Source: Aureivirga sp. CE67 (GTDB lineage: Bacteria > Bacteroidota > Bacteroidia > Flavobacteriales > Flavobacteriaceae). Taken from it: a stretch of DNA of 64,000 nucleotides. The notes beneath the pieces are model-generated. The model had not been told where the DNA came from. It made no database searches and saw nothing but the letters and a program-made list of their open reading frames with translations. The DNA is taken from assembly GCF_015767245.1 (NCBI RefSeq), contig NZ_JADOTV010000002.1, positions 1-64,000 on the forward strand, in the 5' to 3' direction. Numbering within the stretch: position 1 is the first letter of the stretch; the number at the start of each line of letters is the position of its first letter. The position numbers were made by a program, and so were the translations under genes. Shown here in pieces: positions 18,733 through 26,862 of the stretch.

Positions 18733-19947
18733 CTAGCTCAACATCATGATTGCTTTTTTCAAAGCTACTACTAAAGCATCGATTTCTTCTTTTGTATTAT
18801 AAAACGCAAATGAAGCTCTAATAGTTCCAGGAATATTATAGAAATTCATGATTGGCTGCGTACAATGGTGTCCTGTACGAACAGCAATTCCTAATTTGTC
18901 AATAATAGTTCCGATATCATAAGGGTGAATTCCTTCAATATTGAAAGAAATTACACTTGTTTTATGTTCAGAAGTACCATAAATCTTCAAACCTTCGATT
19001 TCAGATAATCTTTTTGTACCATAATCTAAAAGTTCTAATTCGTAAGCTTTGATGTTTTCAATTCCGATTTCATTGATATAATCAATTGCAGTTCCGAAAA
19101 CAATTCCTGCTTCTATATTTGGTGTTCCTGCTTCAAATTTATGAGGTAATTCAGCATAAGTAGTTTTCTCGAAAGTAACTTCTTTGATCATTTCTCCTCC
19201 TCCGTGATAAGGTGGAAGTTTGTTTAACCACTCTTCTTTTCCGTATAAGAATCCAATTCCTGTTGGTCCATACATTTTATGAGCAGAACAAGTATAAAAA
19301 TCACAATCTAACTTTTGTAAATCTACTTTTTCATGTGGTGTTGCTTGCGCTCCATCAATTAAAACAGCTGCGTTTACAGCATGTGCTTTTTCAATAATTT
19401 CTTCAATTGGATTTACAGTTCCAAGTGCATTTGAAATATGATTTACAGCAACTATTTTTGTTTTTTCTGAAAGAAGTTCTTCGTATGTTTTCATATCCAA
19501 ACTTCCATCTTCAAACATCGGAATTACCTTTAATACTGCTCCTGTTCTTTCACAAAGAAATTGCCAAGGAACAATATTAGAATGATGTTCTAAAGCTGAA
19601 ATTATAATCTCATCTCCCTTATTTACTAAAGTTGTAAAAGAGTTTGCAACTAAATTAATTGCCTCTGTTGTTCCTCTAGTGAAAATAATTTCATGTGCAT
19701 GTTTTGCATTAAAATGTTTTTGAATTTTAAAACGCGATTCTTCATAAGCATCCGTCGCTAATTGACTCAAAGTATGAACTCCTCTATGAATATTAGAATT
19801 AATTGTTTCATAATAGTTTTCAATAGCATCAATTACAACTTTTGGCTTTTGGCTAGAAGCTGCATTATCAAAATAAATTAAAGGTTTTCCATTTACTGTT
19901 CTGTGTAAAATTGGAAAATCATTACGCACCTTATTTATATCAATCAT
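18733..19947 (-). CDS. sufS: Cysteine desulfurase SufS
   Basis: A 404-residue PLP enzyme of the class II (SufS) group that takes sulfur from cysteine for Fe-S cluster assembly. Seen: IYFDNAASSQKP near the N-terminus, ALEHHSNIVPW, the PLP lysine in SAHKMYGPTGIG (about 222-233), and the active-site cysteine in RTGHHCTQP (about 357-365), the SufS form of the motif. In many Flavobacteriia sufS ends a sufBCDS cluster; here it stands without sufBCD neighbours. It has its own -7 element 23 bases upstream of the ATG. Confidence 0.95.
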   Translation of the reverse strand: MIDINKVRNDFPILHRTVNGKPLIYFDNAASSQKPKVVIDAIENYYETINSNIHRGVHTLSQLATDAYEESRFKIQKHFNAKHAHEIIFTRGTTEAINLVANSFTTLVNKGDEIIISALEHHSNIVPWQFLCERTGAVLKVIPMFEDGSLDMKTYEELLSEKTKIVAVNHISNALGTVNPIEEIIEKAHAVNAAVLIDGAQATPHEKVDLQKLDCDFYTCSAHKMYGPTGIGFLYGKEEWLNKLPPYHGGGEMIKEVTFEKTTYAELPHKFEAGTPNIEAGIVFGTAIDYINEIGIENIKAYELELLDYGTKRLSEIEGLKIYGTSEHKTSVISFNIEGIHPYDIGTIIDKLGIAVRTGHHCTQPIMNFYNIPGTIRASFAFYNTKEEIDALVVALKKAIMMLS

Positions 19948-19969
19948 ATTGTATTCAATTTCAGTGTTG

Positions 19970-19995
19970 CAAAGGTACTATATATTATCTTACAA
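19970..19995 (-). promoter_or_regulatory. Promoter of sufS
   Basis: On the minus strand TACCTTTG (19970-19977) fits TAnnTTTG, with a TTG at 19993-19995 and a 15-base spacer, slightly short of the usual 17. Confidence 0.5.
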
Positions 19996-20049
19996 AATGT
20001 TAAAGACTTATTTAGAATCTCTATAGAACTATAATTGCGGTAAATTCTT

Positions 20050-20457
20050 TTATTCTAGCATATCCAATTTATGAATCACATCCGTAATTCCTCGATTGAA
20101 GGAAATTAGATTTTTTCTAAAATAAAAAACATCATAAGTTAAAAACTCAATTTTTTTTCCTTTTGGTTTCATCCCAAGAAAACATTCTTTATCGTGCGTT
20201 CCTGAAAATTTTAAAACCAAAACAACTTTATCTTTTTCACCAAACAATTCTTCAATTTCTACTTTTAAATTAGAAAAACATTGATTTAAAATCGCATTCA
20301 AAGTTTTAATTCCATCCACATCATGTTTATCTAATTCATCAATAATAAAATGGCTCTCCATGTCATCTGTACAGATTTCATTCATGTAGTCAGGATTGTC
20401 TTTTACAAAAACTTCCTCTACCAAAGATTTTACTATTTCCAATTTTTTAGATGCCAT
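20050..20457 (-). CDS. NTF2/SnoaL-like protein, paralogue 3 of a tandem triplet
   Basis: A 135-residue cytosolic NTF2-fold protein. It shares with its two upstream neighbours an N-terminus of the form KKxxIVKxLVxEVF, a central CFSNLKVEIEEL helix/strand, the pocket segment THDKECFLGMKPKGKKIEF, DVFYF, and an ending MLE/K. The pattern H-D-x-x-x-F-x-G-x-x-P-x-G resembles SnoaL-like cyclases, with Lys where that family usually has Thr (PTGK). The ATG at 20457 is 9 bases after the stop of paralogue 2. Substrate unknown; it may bind a small metabolite or be a non-catalytic binding fold. Confidence 0.85.
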   Translation of the reverse strand: MASKKLEIVKSLVEEVFVKDNPDYMNEICTDDMESHFIIDELDKHDVDGIKTLNAILNQCFSNLKVEIEELFGEKDKVVLVLKFSGTHDKECFLGMKPKGKKIEFLTYDVFYFRKNLISFNRGITDVIHKLDMLE

Positions 20458-20466
20458 AATTATTGG

Positions 20467-20874
20467 TTATTTAAGCATTTCTAATTGCTGAACAACATTC
20501 GCGATACTTTTATGATAAGCAATCAATCCTTTTTCGAAATAAAAAATATCATAAGAATCAAAAATAAACTTTTTCCCTTTTGGTTCTATTCCCATAAATT
20601 TTTCTCCATCATGAACAGCCGAAACTTTTAACAAAGCAAAAACTTTATTTCCACTTTCAATTAATTCTTCTATTTCAAATTTCACATCAGAAAAACACTC
20701 ATGAAACATAATCGTTAACTGCCTTAATCCTTCCACATCATTAATATCCAGTTCTTCAAAAATCTGATGACTTACCATATTTTTTGTAAACAAAGTATCA
20801 TAATATTCCACTTTGTTCTTCATGAAAACTTCATTAACGAGTGTTTTAACAATGTCCTTTTTTTTAGAAGTCAT
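20467..20874 (-). CDS. NTF2/SnoaL-like protein, paralogue 2 of a tandem triplet
   Basis: A 135-residue NTF2-fold protein from the ATG at 20874; a TTG two codons upstream is in frame but less likely. The layout is the same as its neighbours: TSKKKDIVKTLVNEVF, CFSDVKFEIEEL, VHDGEKFMGIEPKGKKFIF, DIFYF, ending LEMLK. The gaps to the neighbours are 27 bases (upstream) and 9 bases (downstream), so all three form one operon. The sequence is clearly diverged from paralogues 1 and 3, which argues against a very recent duplication. Confidence 0.85.
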   Translation of the reverse strand: MTSKKKDIVKTLVNEVFMKNKVEYYDTLFTKNMVSHQIFEELDINDVEGLRQLTIMFHECFSDVKFEIEELIESGNKVFALLKVSAVHDGEKFMGIEPKGKKFIFDSYDIFYFEKGLIAYHKSIANVVQQLEMLK

Positions 20875-20901
20875 AATCAAATTGAATTTTGAAAAACAGT
20901 A

Positions 20902-21312
20902 TTATTTCAACATTTCTAAATTTCTCAACATATTCGATATTCCCCAATGTGCAGAAATCAAGTTTCCTTCAAAATAAAACACATTGAAAGATTCGAATTT
21001 AAATCGTTTTCCTTTTGGTTCCATTCCCAAAAATAGATCTCCATCATGTTTTCCAGAAATTTCAAGAACTACACAAACTTTTTCTTTCTCAGAAAATAAT
21101 TCTTTGATTTCAACATGAAAATCAGAAAAACAGTTATGAAATAAAGTATTGATCGATTTTAATTCTTCGATTCCATTTTCTTCAAAGTGTCCTGCAATTG
21201 TTCCTAGGCTTTTCATATTTTTAGTGAAAAGCGTATCAAAAACTTCAAAATTGTAATTATTAAACAACTCTTTCACTAGAGTTTTAATCACCTCTTGTTT
21301 TTTACAAGCCAT
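20902..21312 (-). CDS. NTF2/SnoaL-like protein, paralogue 1 of a tandem triplet
   Basis: A 136-residue NTF2-fold protein, first in the tandem operon. It has ACKKQEVIKTLVKELF, CFSDFHVEIKELF, KHDGDLFLGMEPKGKRFKF, NVFYF and ends LEMLK, the closest match to paralogue 2 at its C-terminus. It is one residue longer than the others, in the region around 30-45. No consensus promoter was found upstream. Function unknown; the family includes polyketide cyclases and ester cyclases, but no biosynthetic genes are nearby. Confidence 0.85.
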   Translation of the reverse strand: MACKKQEVIKTLVKELFNNYNFEVFDTLFTKNMKSLGTIAGHFEENGIEELKSINTLFHNCFSDFHVEIKELFSEKEKVCVVLEISGKHDGDLFLGMEPKGKRFKFESFNVFYFEGNLISAHWGISNMLRNLEMLK

Positions 21313-21472
21313 AAAGCATTCGATTTAGAAATTTTGCATTTCATTTCTGAGTTTTTTCCGAAGAAAATCACTACAAGTTATCGATACTTTATGATATTAA
21401 AGAATTCTCAGTTTTGATTTAACAGAACTTTATCTCAAAACTTAAAGAATTGTTAGCGTTTAAAACTTAATT

Positions 21473-21967
21473 CTATTCTGAAATCTTATGGTTTTGTTTT
21501 AAATAAATTAAAAGAGTAATCCATAAAGTCATATTTGCATAAAACATAGCATCTTTTGGCAAATCAAAAAGAAAAACACCTCCGATGGTAGAATAAGAAA
21601 CAATTACCCAAATCAGTTTAAAAATATCCAAAAGCTTTTTTTCTTTCTTTTTATTAAAATGAAGCAAATAAGAAATGATAATTCCCAAAACTCCTATTGG
21701 AATAACATAAGGATTTTCAAATTTTATTTTTAGAAAAACACCAGCTCCAAGAATTAAAAAAGAGGTGATTATAAACCAGAAATAACGAGTTTTTCGAAGT
21801 GTTCCTTTCCAAAGTAGAAGTAAAATTCCGTAAATCTCAAAAATCCATAAACCACCATGCATGATTTTTGGAAACAAATAATTTTCAGAAAAAAGAGATA
21901 AAACTCCTCCAAAAACAGCAATCAGTATTCCGATATACAATGGAATATTTAAATATTTATTTTTCAT
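21473..21967 (-). CDS. Small integral membrane protein, function unknown
   Basis: A 164-residue membrane protein with about five transmembrane stretches (near 8-26, 38-53, 63-80, 86-103 and 113-156 as a pair) separated by short Lys/Arg-rich loops. The positive loop KKKEKKLL around 107-114 suggests a cytoplasmic face there. No family recognised. The start codon lies 3 bases after the tadA stop, so it is translated from the same mRNA; this need not imply a related function. Confidence 0.75.
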   Translation of the reverse strand: MKNKYLNIPLYIGILIAVFGGVLSLFSENYLFPKIMHGGLWIFEIYGILLLLWKGTLRKTRYFWFIITSFLILGAGVFLKIKFENPYVIPIGVLGIIISYLLHFNKKKEKKLLDIFKLIWVIVSYSTIGGVFLFDLPKDAMFYANMTLWITLLIYLKQNHKISE

Positions 21968-21970
21968 CTT

Positions 21971-22414
21971 TTATCCTCTTCGACTTCTAAAAAATCGTTT
22001 TAATAAATCTGCGCAATCTTCTTCCAAAACACCACTTATAACTTCTGTTTTCGGATGTAAAGTAGTGTTTAAAGCTTTAAATCCTCGTTTTGGTTCACTC
22101 GCTCCGTAAACTATTTTTCCTATTTGTGTCCAATAACTCGCTCCTGCACACATCTGACAAGGTTCTAAAGTCACATAAAGTGTGCATTCTTTCAAGAATT
22201 TTCCTCCCAAAAAATTTGCTGCTGCGGTAAAAACTTGCATTTCTGCGTGTGCTGTAACATCTCCCAGAGTTTCAGTCAAATTATGCGCTTTTGCAATGAT
22301 TTGGTTTTGCATCACAATCACAGCTCCAACAGGAACTTCTCCTTTATCAAAAGCAATTTCGGCTTCATTTAAAGCCTTTTTCATAAAATATATATCGTCA
22401 AATGGTTGTATCAT
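21971..22414 (-). CDS. tadA: tRNA-specific adenosine(34) deaminase TadA
   Basis: A 147-residue zinc deaminase converting A34 to inosine in tRNA-Arg. The catalytic motif THAEMQ (His ligand plus proton-shuttling Glu) and the second zinc motif PCQMCAGA with two Cys are intact, and PVGAVIV is typical of TadA/CodA-like proteins. The ATG at 22414 is preferred over the TTG one codon upstream. It is divergent from dxs; the two promoters share the 80-base gap. Confidence 0.93.
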   Translation of the reverse strand: MIQPFDDIYFMKKALNEAEIAFDKGEVPVGAVIVMQNQIIAKAHNLTETLGDVTAHAEMQVFTAAANFLGGKFLKECTLYVTLEPCQMCAGASYWTQIGKIVYGASEPKRGFKALNTTLHPKTEVISGVLEEDCADLLKRFFRSRRG

Positions 22415-22435
22415 CAAGTTAGATTTTAGGTTTTA

Positions 22436-22468
22436 CAAAATTACGCAGGATAATTTTTATTTGAACAA
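22436..22468 (-). promoter_or_regulatory. Promoter of tadA
   Basis: On the minus strand TTG (22466-22468), 22 bases, then TAATTTTG (22436-22443). It overlaps the -33 region of the divergent dxs promoter, so the two may compete for RNA polymerase. Confidence 0.55.
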
Positions 22469-22488
22469 AACTAAAATACGTAATTTTG
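22461..22488 (+). promoter_or_regulatory. Consensus promoter of dxs, abutting the GTG start
   Basis: TTG (22461-22463), exactly 17 bases, then TAATTTTG (22481-22488): a full Bacteroidota consensus. The expected transcription start falls at 22492-22493, on the GTG start codon of dxs, which implies a leaderless or nearly leaderless mRNA. Confidence 0.7.
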
Positions 22489-22492
22489 CAAA

Positions 22493-24265
22493 GTGGAAAG
22501 AAGGATATTAGAACATATAAAGGAACCAGAAGATATAAGAAATTTTTCTGTTGCAGAATTGACACAATTGGCAGCGGAATTACGTGAATTTATCATAGAA
22601 ATTGTAGCCTCGAAAGAAGGACATCTTGGAGCAAGTTTGGGAGTTGTAGAACTTACAATTGCTTTGCATTATTGTTTTCAAACACCAGAAGATTTACTGG
22701 TTTGGGATGTCGGTCATCAGGCTTATGGTCATAAAATTTTAACAGGAAGAAAAGAACAATTTCATACGAATCGAGAATTTGGTGGAATTGCTGGTTTTCC
22801 AAAGATTTCTGAAAGTAAATACGATGCTTTTGGTGTTGGACATTCTTCTACTTCTATTTCTGCAATTCTTGGAATGGCATTAGCTTCAAAACTGCAAGGA
22901 GATACAGAAAAACATCATATTGCTGTAATTGGAGATGCTTCGATTGTCTCTGGAATGTCTTTAGAAGCTTTGAATCATTTGGGAGAAACGAATGCGAATG
23001 TTTTAGTAGTTTTAAACGATAATTCTATTGGAATTGATCCGAGTGTTGGAGCTTTAAAACATCATTTTGAAACGATTTCTTCTGGAGAAAATTCTGCAGA
23101 TTCTGTGTTTGAAAGTTTTAATATTCCTTATTTTGGAGTAGTTGATGGACACGATATTTCTATTTTATTGGAAGAATTAGAAGAAATCAAAAAAATCAAA
23201 GGGCCGAAAGTTTTACATGTAAAAACAGTAAAAGGAAAAGGACTTAGACAAGCAGAAGCAAATCAAGTAAAATATCACGCTCCAGGAAAATTTGATAGTA
23301 AAACAGGAGATTTATTTCCAAAGAAAAAAGAACAATCTCCGATTAAATATCAAGATGTTTTTGGAAAAACAATTTTAGATTTAGCTGAGAAAAATGCAAA
23401 AATTGTTGCAATAACTCCAGCAATGCCAACAGGTTCTTCGTTGAAGTACATGATGGAAGCTTTTCCTGAAAGAGCTATTGATGTTGGAATTTCGGAAGAA
23501 CATGCAGTTACTTTAGCTGCTGGTTTTGCTACACAAGGAATGATTCCTTATTGCGCAATTTATTCCACTTTTTTACAAAGAAGTTATGATCAAATTATTC
23601 ATGATGTTGCACTTCAAAATCTACCTGTAGTTTTTTGTATTGACAGAGCTGGATTGGTTGGCGAAGATGGACCAACACATCATGGTGTTTTTGATTTGGC
23701 TTATTTACGTTTGATTCCAAATATGATCATTTTTTCTCCGATGGATGAAATTGAACTTCGGAATATGTTATATACTTCTCAATTAGGAATTGAAGGCCCT
23801 TTAGCAATTCGTTATCCAAGAGGTTTAGGAGAACATTTGGAATGGGAAAAACCTTATGAAAAAATCGAAATTGGAAAAGGAAGTTGTTTACAAGAAGGTT
23901 CTGATGTTGCTGTTTTAACAATAGGAAATATGGGGAATTCAATGAAGAGAATTTCTAAAGATTTACCTCAAGGAAAAGTAGCGCATTATGATATGCAGTT
24001 TGTAAAACCTTTAGATAAGAATTTACTTCATGAGATTTTTGAAAAATTTGATACAGTAATTACCATTGAAGATGGAACTATTGTTGGTGGTTTTGGAAGT
24101 GCTGTATTAGAATTTATGAGTGAAAATTCGTATCAAAATAAAAAATGTATTCGATTAGGAATTCCTGATGCATTCGTTACACATGGGAAAATTGTAGATT
24201 TACAAAAAATATGTGGAATTGATGATGTATCAATTCTTGAAGAGATAAAAAGATGTCTTTTATAA
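22493..24265 (+). CDS. dxs: 1-deoxy-D-xylulose-5-phosphate synthase
   Basis: First enzyme of the MEP isoprenoid pathway: joins pyruvate and glyceraldehyde 3-phosphate using thiamine diphosphate (590 residues). Seen: KEGHLGASLGVVELT (about 37-51), VWDVGHQAYGHKIL, the ThDP-binding GDASIVSGMSLEALNHLG..NDN block (about 145-180), and the transketolase central domain with GISEEHAVTLAAGFA. The start is a GTG at 22493; no ATG or better start is available before the conserved domain, and alignment to the usual N-terminus of the family fits. The short form (about 590 rather than 620) is common in Flavobacteriia. Confidence 0.94.
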   Translation: MERRILEHIKEPEDIRNFSVAELTQLAAELREFIIEIVASKEGHLGASLGVVELTIALHYCFQTPEDLLVWDVGHQAYGHKILTGRKEQFHTNREFGGIAGFPKISESKYDAFGVGHSSTSISAILGMALASKLQGDTEKHHIAVIGDASIVSGMSLEALNHLGETNANVLVVLNDNSIGIDPSVGALKHHFETISSGENSADSVFESFNIPYFGVVDGHDISILLEELEEIKKIKGPKVLHVKTVKGKGLRQAEANQVKYHAPGKFDSKTGDLFPKKKEQSPIKYQDVFGKTILDLAEKNAKIVAITPAMPTGSSLKYMMEAFPERAIDVGISEEHAVTLAAGFATQGMIPYCAIYSTFLQRSYDQIIHDVALQNLPVVFCIDRAGLVGEDGPTHHGVFDLAYLRLIPNMIIFSPMDEIELRNMLYTSQLGIEGPLAIRYPRGLGEHLEWEKPYEKIEIGKGSCLQEGSDVAVLTIGNMGNSMKRISKDLPQGKVAHYDMQFVKPLDKNLLHEIFEKFDTVITIEDGTIVGGFGSAVLEFMSENSYQNKKCIRLGIPDAFVTHGKIVDLQKICGIDDVSILEEIKRCLL

Positions 24266-24288
24266 TTTAAAAAGGCTCTTAGTTTAAA

Positions 24289-24331
24289 ACAAAAAACACC
24301 GAAAGTCTTATTGATTTTCGGTGTTTTTTGT
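24289..24331. terminator. Terminator of dxs (repeated element)
   Basis: The hairpin at 24295-24325 is flanked by A and T runs. Its 31 bases are the exact reverse complement of 2281-2311 after hflX. GGCTCTT also precedes both copies on the plus strand. Confidence 0.85.
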
Positions 24332-24359
24332 TTTATGAATATTTTTCTGTCTTTTTGAC

Positions 24360-24460
24360 TTAGGGATTGCAGTGGCATCCTTTTTTGCTTTTCTTCATTT
24401 TGCTTCTTTAGCAAAAAAGATATAGCGGAAAGCCCGACCCGAAATGTAATGTAGGGGAAG
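24360..24460 (+). ncRNA. Structured element resembling Flavo-1 RNA, copy 2
   Basis: A second copy of the element at 703-797: starts TTAGGGATTGCAGTGGCATC, inner stem TTTTTTGCT...AGCAAAAAA, then GATATAGCGGAAAGCCCG. The C24370/G24425 pair replaces T/A of copy 1. It lies between the dxs terminator and a convergent minus-strand gene, so it is not simply a leader of either gene. Confidence 0.5.
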
Positions 24461-24473
24461 TTCCTTATCAAAT

Positions 24474-24842
24474 TTATTTTTTAAACATAAAATAAACTGC
24501 TAGAATAAGGAAAATAAACCCAACGAAATGATTCCATTTTAAGGTTTCATCTTTGAAAAAAATCAAAGTGAAAATGGTAAACATAATTAAGGTAATTACT
24601 TCTTGAATCACTTTTAATTGTACCAAAGTAAATGGGCCGCCGTTTTCTTCAAATCCAATTCGGTTTGCAGGGATTAATAAACAATATTCGAAAAATGCGA
24701 TTCCCCAACTGAAAACGATTATGGAAAATAATCCTAGTTTGTGAAACCATTTGAATTCTACTAATTTTAAATGTCCATACCATGCAAGAGTCATGAATGT
24801 GTTGGAAAAAATCAGTAAACAGATTGTAATTAATCCTCTCAT
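24474..24842 (-). CDS. DMT family protein (DUF486)
   Basis: A 122-residue membrane protein with four predicted helices (about 1-20, 32-53, 80-99 and 104-120). The NTFMTLAWYGHLK segment and GIAFFEYCLLIPANRIG match the DUF486 group of the drug/metabolite transporter superfamily, whose substrate is unknown. Length is normal for the group. It lies 59 bases downstream of the DUF4837 gene on the same strand. Confidence 0.85.
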   Translation of the reverse strand: MRGLITICLLIFSNTFMTLAWYGHLKLVEFKWFHKLGLFSIIVFSWGIAFFEYCLLIPANRIGFEENGGPFTLVQLKVIQEVITLIMFTIFTLIFFKDETLKWNHFVGFIFLILAVYFMFKK

Positions 24843-24900
24843 ATGGCTGAAGTTTTAGACGTTTCTATCTAATTTAACTTTTTTCAGCCAAATAAAAAAA

Positions 24901-25875
24901 CTACTTGATTTTTAAAGTCTTCAAAATAGCCTCTAATTCAAACATTTGATCTCTTTTTTCAGACATTGGTGCTACCGTAAAACCTTCTACAACGATTATA
25001 CGATTATTTGCTTTGTCTAAAACAGTATAGTTGATAAAAGGGCCTGCTAAGAAATCATTGAATAATTCCCATTTTCCTTTTGTTTCATAAGTTTTTTTAC
25101 CATCTAAAGTAACTTCAAAAGTGTGAGGTGTGTAAGCAGCTTCTGTGATCATATAACTTCCTTCTTTAGTTCCTGGAATGTATTTTTGACCGATGCTGTC
25201 TCTAAATTTTGTGATGTTTTCTCCGTTTAAATCATCTTCATTTGAAATTGGGTAGCTATACACTAAAAGGTTCATAGTTCCTTTTGTATAAGTTCTACGC
25301 ATCCATAGGAAATCTCCTGAATCTTCCACTAAACGATATTTTCTTGGGATTTCTAATTCGATGTTCAGATTTTCTAAAGTTTTTAGTTCTGCATCTTTCC
25401 AAAGACTTTCTTTTCGGAAGTTGTTTTGAATTACTTTGATATCTGATTTTTTGAACTCTTGAACGATGTCTTTTTTATGTTTAGAAATTTCAGCTAAAAG
25501 ATCTTTTTCTGTAACTCCTGTGATTTGAACAATCTTTTGAGGCGTTGCATACACGTCTTTTTTTGTTCTGAAATCAGTGTTCTTTCCTAAATCTATGTAA
25601 AGAATATTTCTAGTATTGCGGAAAAGTTCGTCAAAATCTTTTGTAGAAACTTGAGAAACTTTGAATTGATTTTCTGGTTGTGGTAAACCAAGAATAGGTT
25701 GCCTGATGATGTTTCGGATGGAATCTCCGACTGCTCCTTTCCATTCGGCAGGATCCATTACAATTAAAACGTGGTTCGAACTTCCGTTGGAACTCCCTAG
25801 AATTAATTTTTCTTTTTTATTAGAACAACTTAATGTTATAAATAACAATAAAAGTATACTAAAAACTCTTTGCAT
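24901..25875 (-). CDS. DUF4837 family lipoprotein
   Basis: A 324-residue lipoprotein of the Bacteroidota-specific DUF4837 family. The signal MQRVFSILLLLFITLSC ends in a lipobox (LSC-SN). The mature part starts with the family-typical NHVLIVMDPAEWKGAVGDSIR (about 34-54, a likely nucleotide- or ligand-binding-like Rossmann start), and LPQPENQFKVSQV follows. Function unknown. Probably anchored in the outer or inner membrane facing the periplasm. It may be co-transcribed with the DUF486 gene behind it. Confidence 0.88.
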   Translation of the reverse strand: MQRVFSILLLLFITLSCSNKKEKLILGSSNGSSNHVLIVMDPAEWKGAVGDSIRNIIRQPILGLPQPENQFKVSQVSTKDFDELFRNTRNILYIDLGKNTDFRTKKDVYATPQKIVQITGVTEKDLLAEISKHKKDIVQEFKKSDIKVIQNNFRKESLWKDAELKTLENLNIELEIPRKYRLVEDSGDFLWMRRTYTKGTMNLLVYSYPISNEDDLNGENITKFRDSIGQKYIPGTKEGSYMITEAAYTPHTFEVTLDGKKTYETKGKWELFNDFLAGPFINYTVLDKANNRIIVVEGFTVAPMSEKRDQMFELEAILKTLKIK

Positions 25876-25952
25876 GATAGATTTTGTATTAATTAATTTT
25901 TAGCCAAACAAACCAAATATTATTCCAAATTACAAGTTTTTTTATTTAAATA

Positions 25953-25983
25953 TTGTGATTAATTAAAAAATATTTTAAATTAG
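25953..25983 (+). promoter_or_regulatory. Promoter of the prs operon
   Basis: TTG (25953-25955), 20 bases, then TAAATTAG (25976-25983), one mismatch from TAnnTTTG. The last G of the -7 element is also the first base of the palindromic operator GCGT-N7-ACGC. Confidence 0.5.
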
Positions 25984-26004
25984 CGTAAAATAAACGCAAA
26001 ATAA
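25983..26004 (+). promoter_or_regulatory. Predicted NAD-salvage operator upstream of prs
   Basis: GCGT (25983-25986), seven bases, ACGC (25994-25997), then AAAATAAAA. The same arrangement occurs twice upstream of the nicotinamide phosphoribosyltransferase gene at 42.2 kb. Its position on the -7 element and transcription start suggests a repressor site, possibly for an NrtR-type Nudix repressor; no such regulator is in the window. Confidence 0.6.
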
Positions 26005-26005
26005 A

Positions 26006-26842
26006 ATGAATTATTTACACTTAGATTCAGAATTTACGCCTTTTCAAAAAGGGATTGATTATAAATACTTTACTTTTTCTGGAGGAGAACCAAGTATTTT
26101 GATTGCAAAAGATTTTGACAAAACACTTCCGGTAACGATAACTTGTCGAATTCGTGAATTTAATTCCATCGGGAAATTACTTCTTGCGGTAGATGCTTTG
26201 AGAAGGTTAGGAGTTGTAGAAATTCATCTTTTGATTCCATATTTTCCTGGAGCAAGGCAAGATCGAATTATGCAAAAAGGTGAAGCTTTTACTGCAAAAG
26301 TCTATGCGGATTTGATTAATAATTTACATCTAAAATCAGTTTCTGTTTTTGATGTACATTCTGAAATTACGCCAACTTTGCTTCATAATTGTAATTCTAT
26401 TTCCAACATAAATTTTGTAAAAAAATGTCTCGAGAATTTTGAAGAGGACTACTGTTTAGTAGCGCCAGATTTGGGAGCTTCGAAAAAGATTTATAGTGTA
26501 GCAAAGGAATTGGAGAACGAAAATGTGATTTTTTGTCATAAAAACCGAGATATAAGAACAGGAAGAATTACACATACGGAAGTTTTTAAAGAAGATTTGG
26601 AGCAAAAAACTTGTGTGATAATTGATGATATTTGTGATAAAGGAACTACTTTTATAGAAGTAGCAAAAGTGCTCAAAAGAAAGAATGCTGGAAAGTTGAT
26701 TTTGATTATCAGTCACGGAATTTTTAGTGCAGGTTTTGAAGTTTTGTTTGAATATTATGATGAGATTTTTACAACCGATAGTTTCCGAACATTTCCTGAA
26801 ATTGAAAATCTACATCAGATAGATTTTGAATTGGCACTTTAA
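26006..26842 (+). CDS. prs: Ribose-phosphate pyrophosphokinase-like protein
   Basis: A 278-residue PRPP synthetase-family protein (ATP plus ribose 5-phosphate to PRPP). The ATP-binding/flag region PYFPGARQDRIMQKGEAFTA (about 75-95), the metal-binding VFDVHSE (about 112-118) and the PRPP loop CVIIDDICDKGTTF (about 203-216) are complete. It is shorter than housekeeping Prs (about 310) and lacks part of the N-terminal segment, as in the salvage-dedicated paralogues found near NAD genes. The operator shared with nicotinamide phosphoribosyltransferase argues that it supplies PRPP for NAD salvage (inference). It is followed by a phosphatase gene after 20 bases. Confidence 0.9.
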   Translation: MNYLHLDSEFTPFQKGIDYKYFTFSGGEPSILIAKDFDKTLPVTITCRIREFNSIGKLLLAVDALRRLGVVEIHLLIPYFPGARQDRIMQKGEAFTAKVYADLINNLHLKSVSVFDVHSEITPTLLHNCNSISNINFVKKCLENFEEDYCLVAPDLGASKKIYSVAKELENENVIFCHKNRDIRTGRITHTEVFKEDLEQKTCVIIDDICDKGTTFIEVAKVLKRKNAGKLILIISHGIFSAGFEVLFEYYDEIFTTDSFRTFPEIENLHQIDFELAL

Positions 26843-26862
26843 AAAGTTTTAAAAAATAGTAT

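Noticed and set aside
24844-24890. TGGCTGAA/TTCAGCCA pair between the DUF486 and DUF4837 genes as a terminator
   Set aside because: Eight base pairs with a 31-base loop is a poor terminator; not called.
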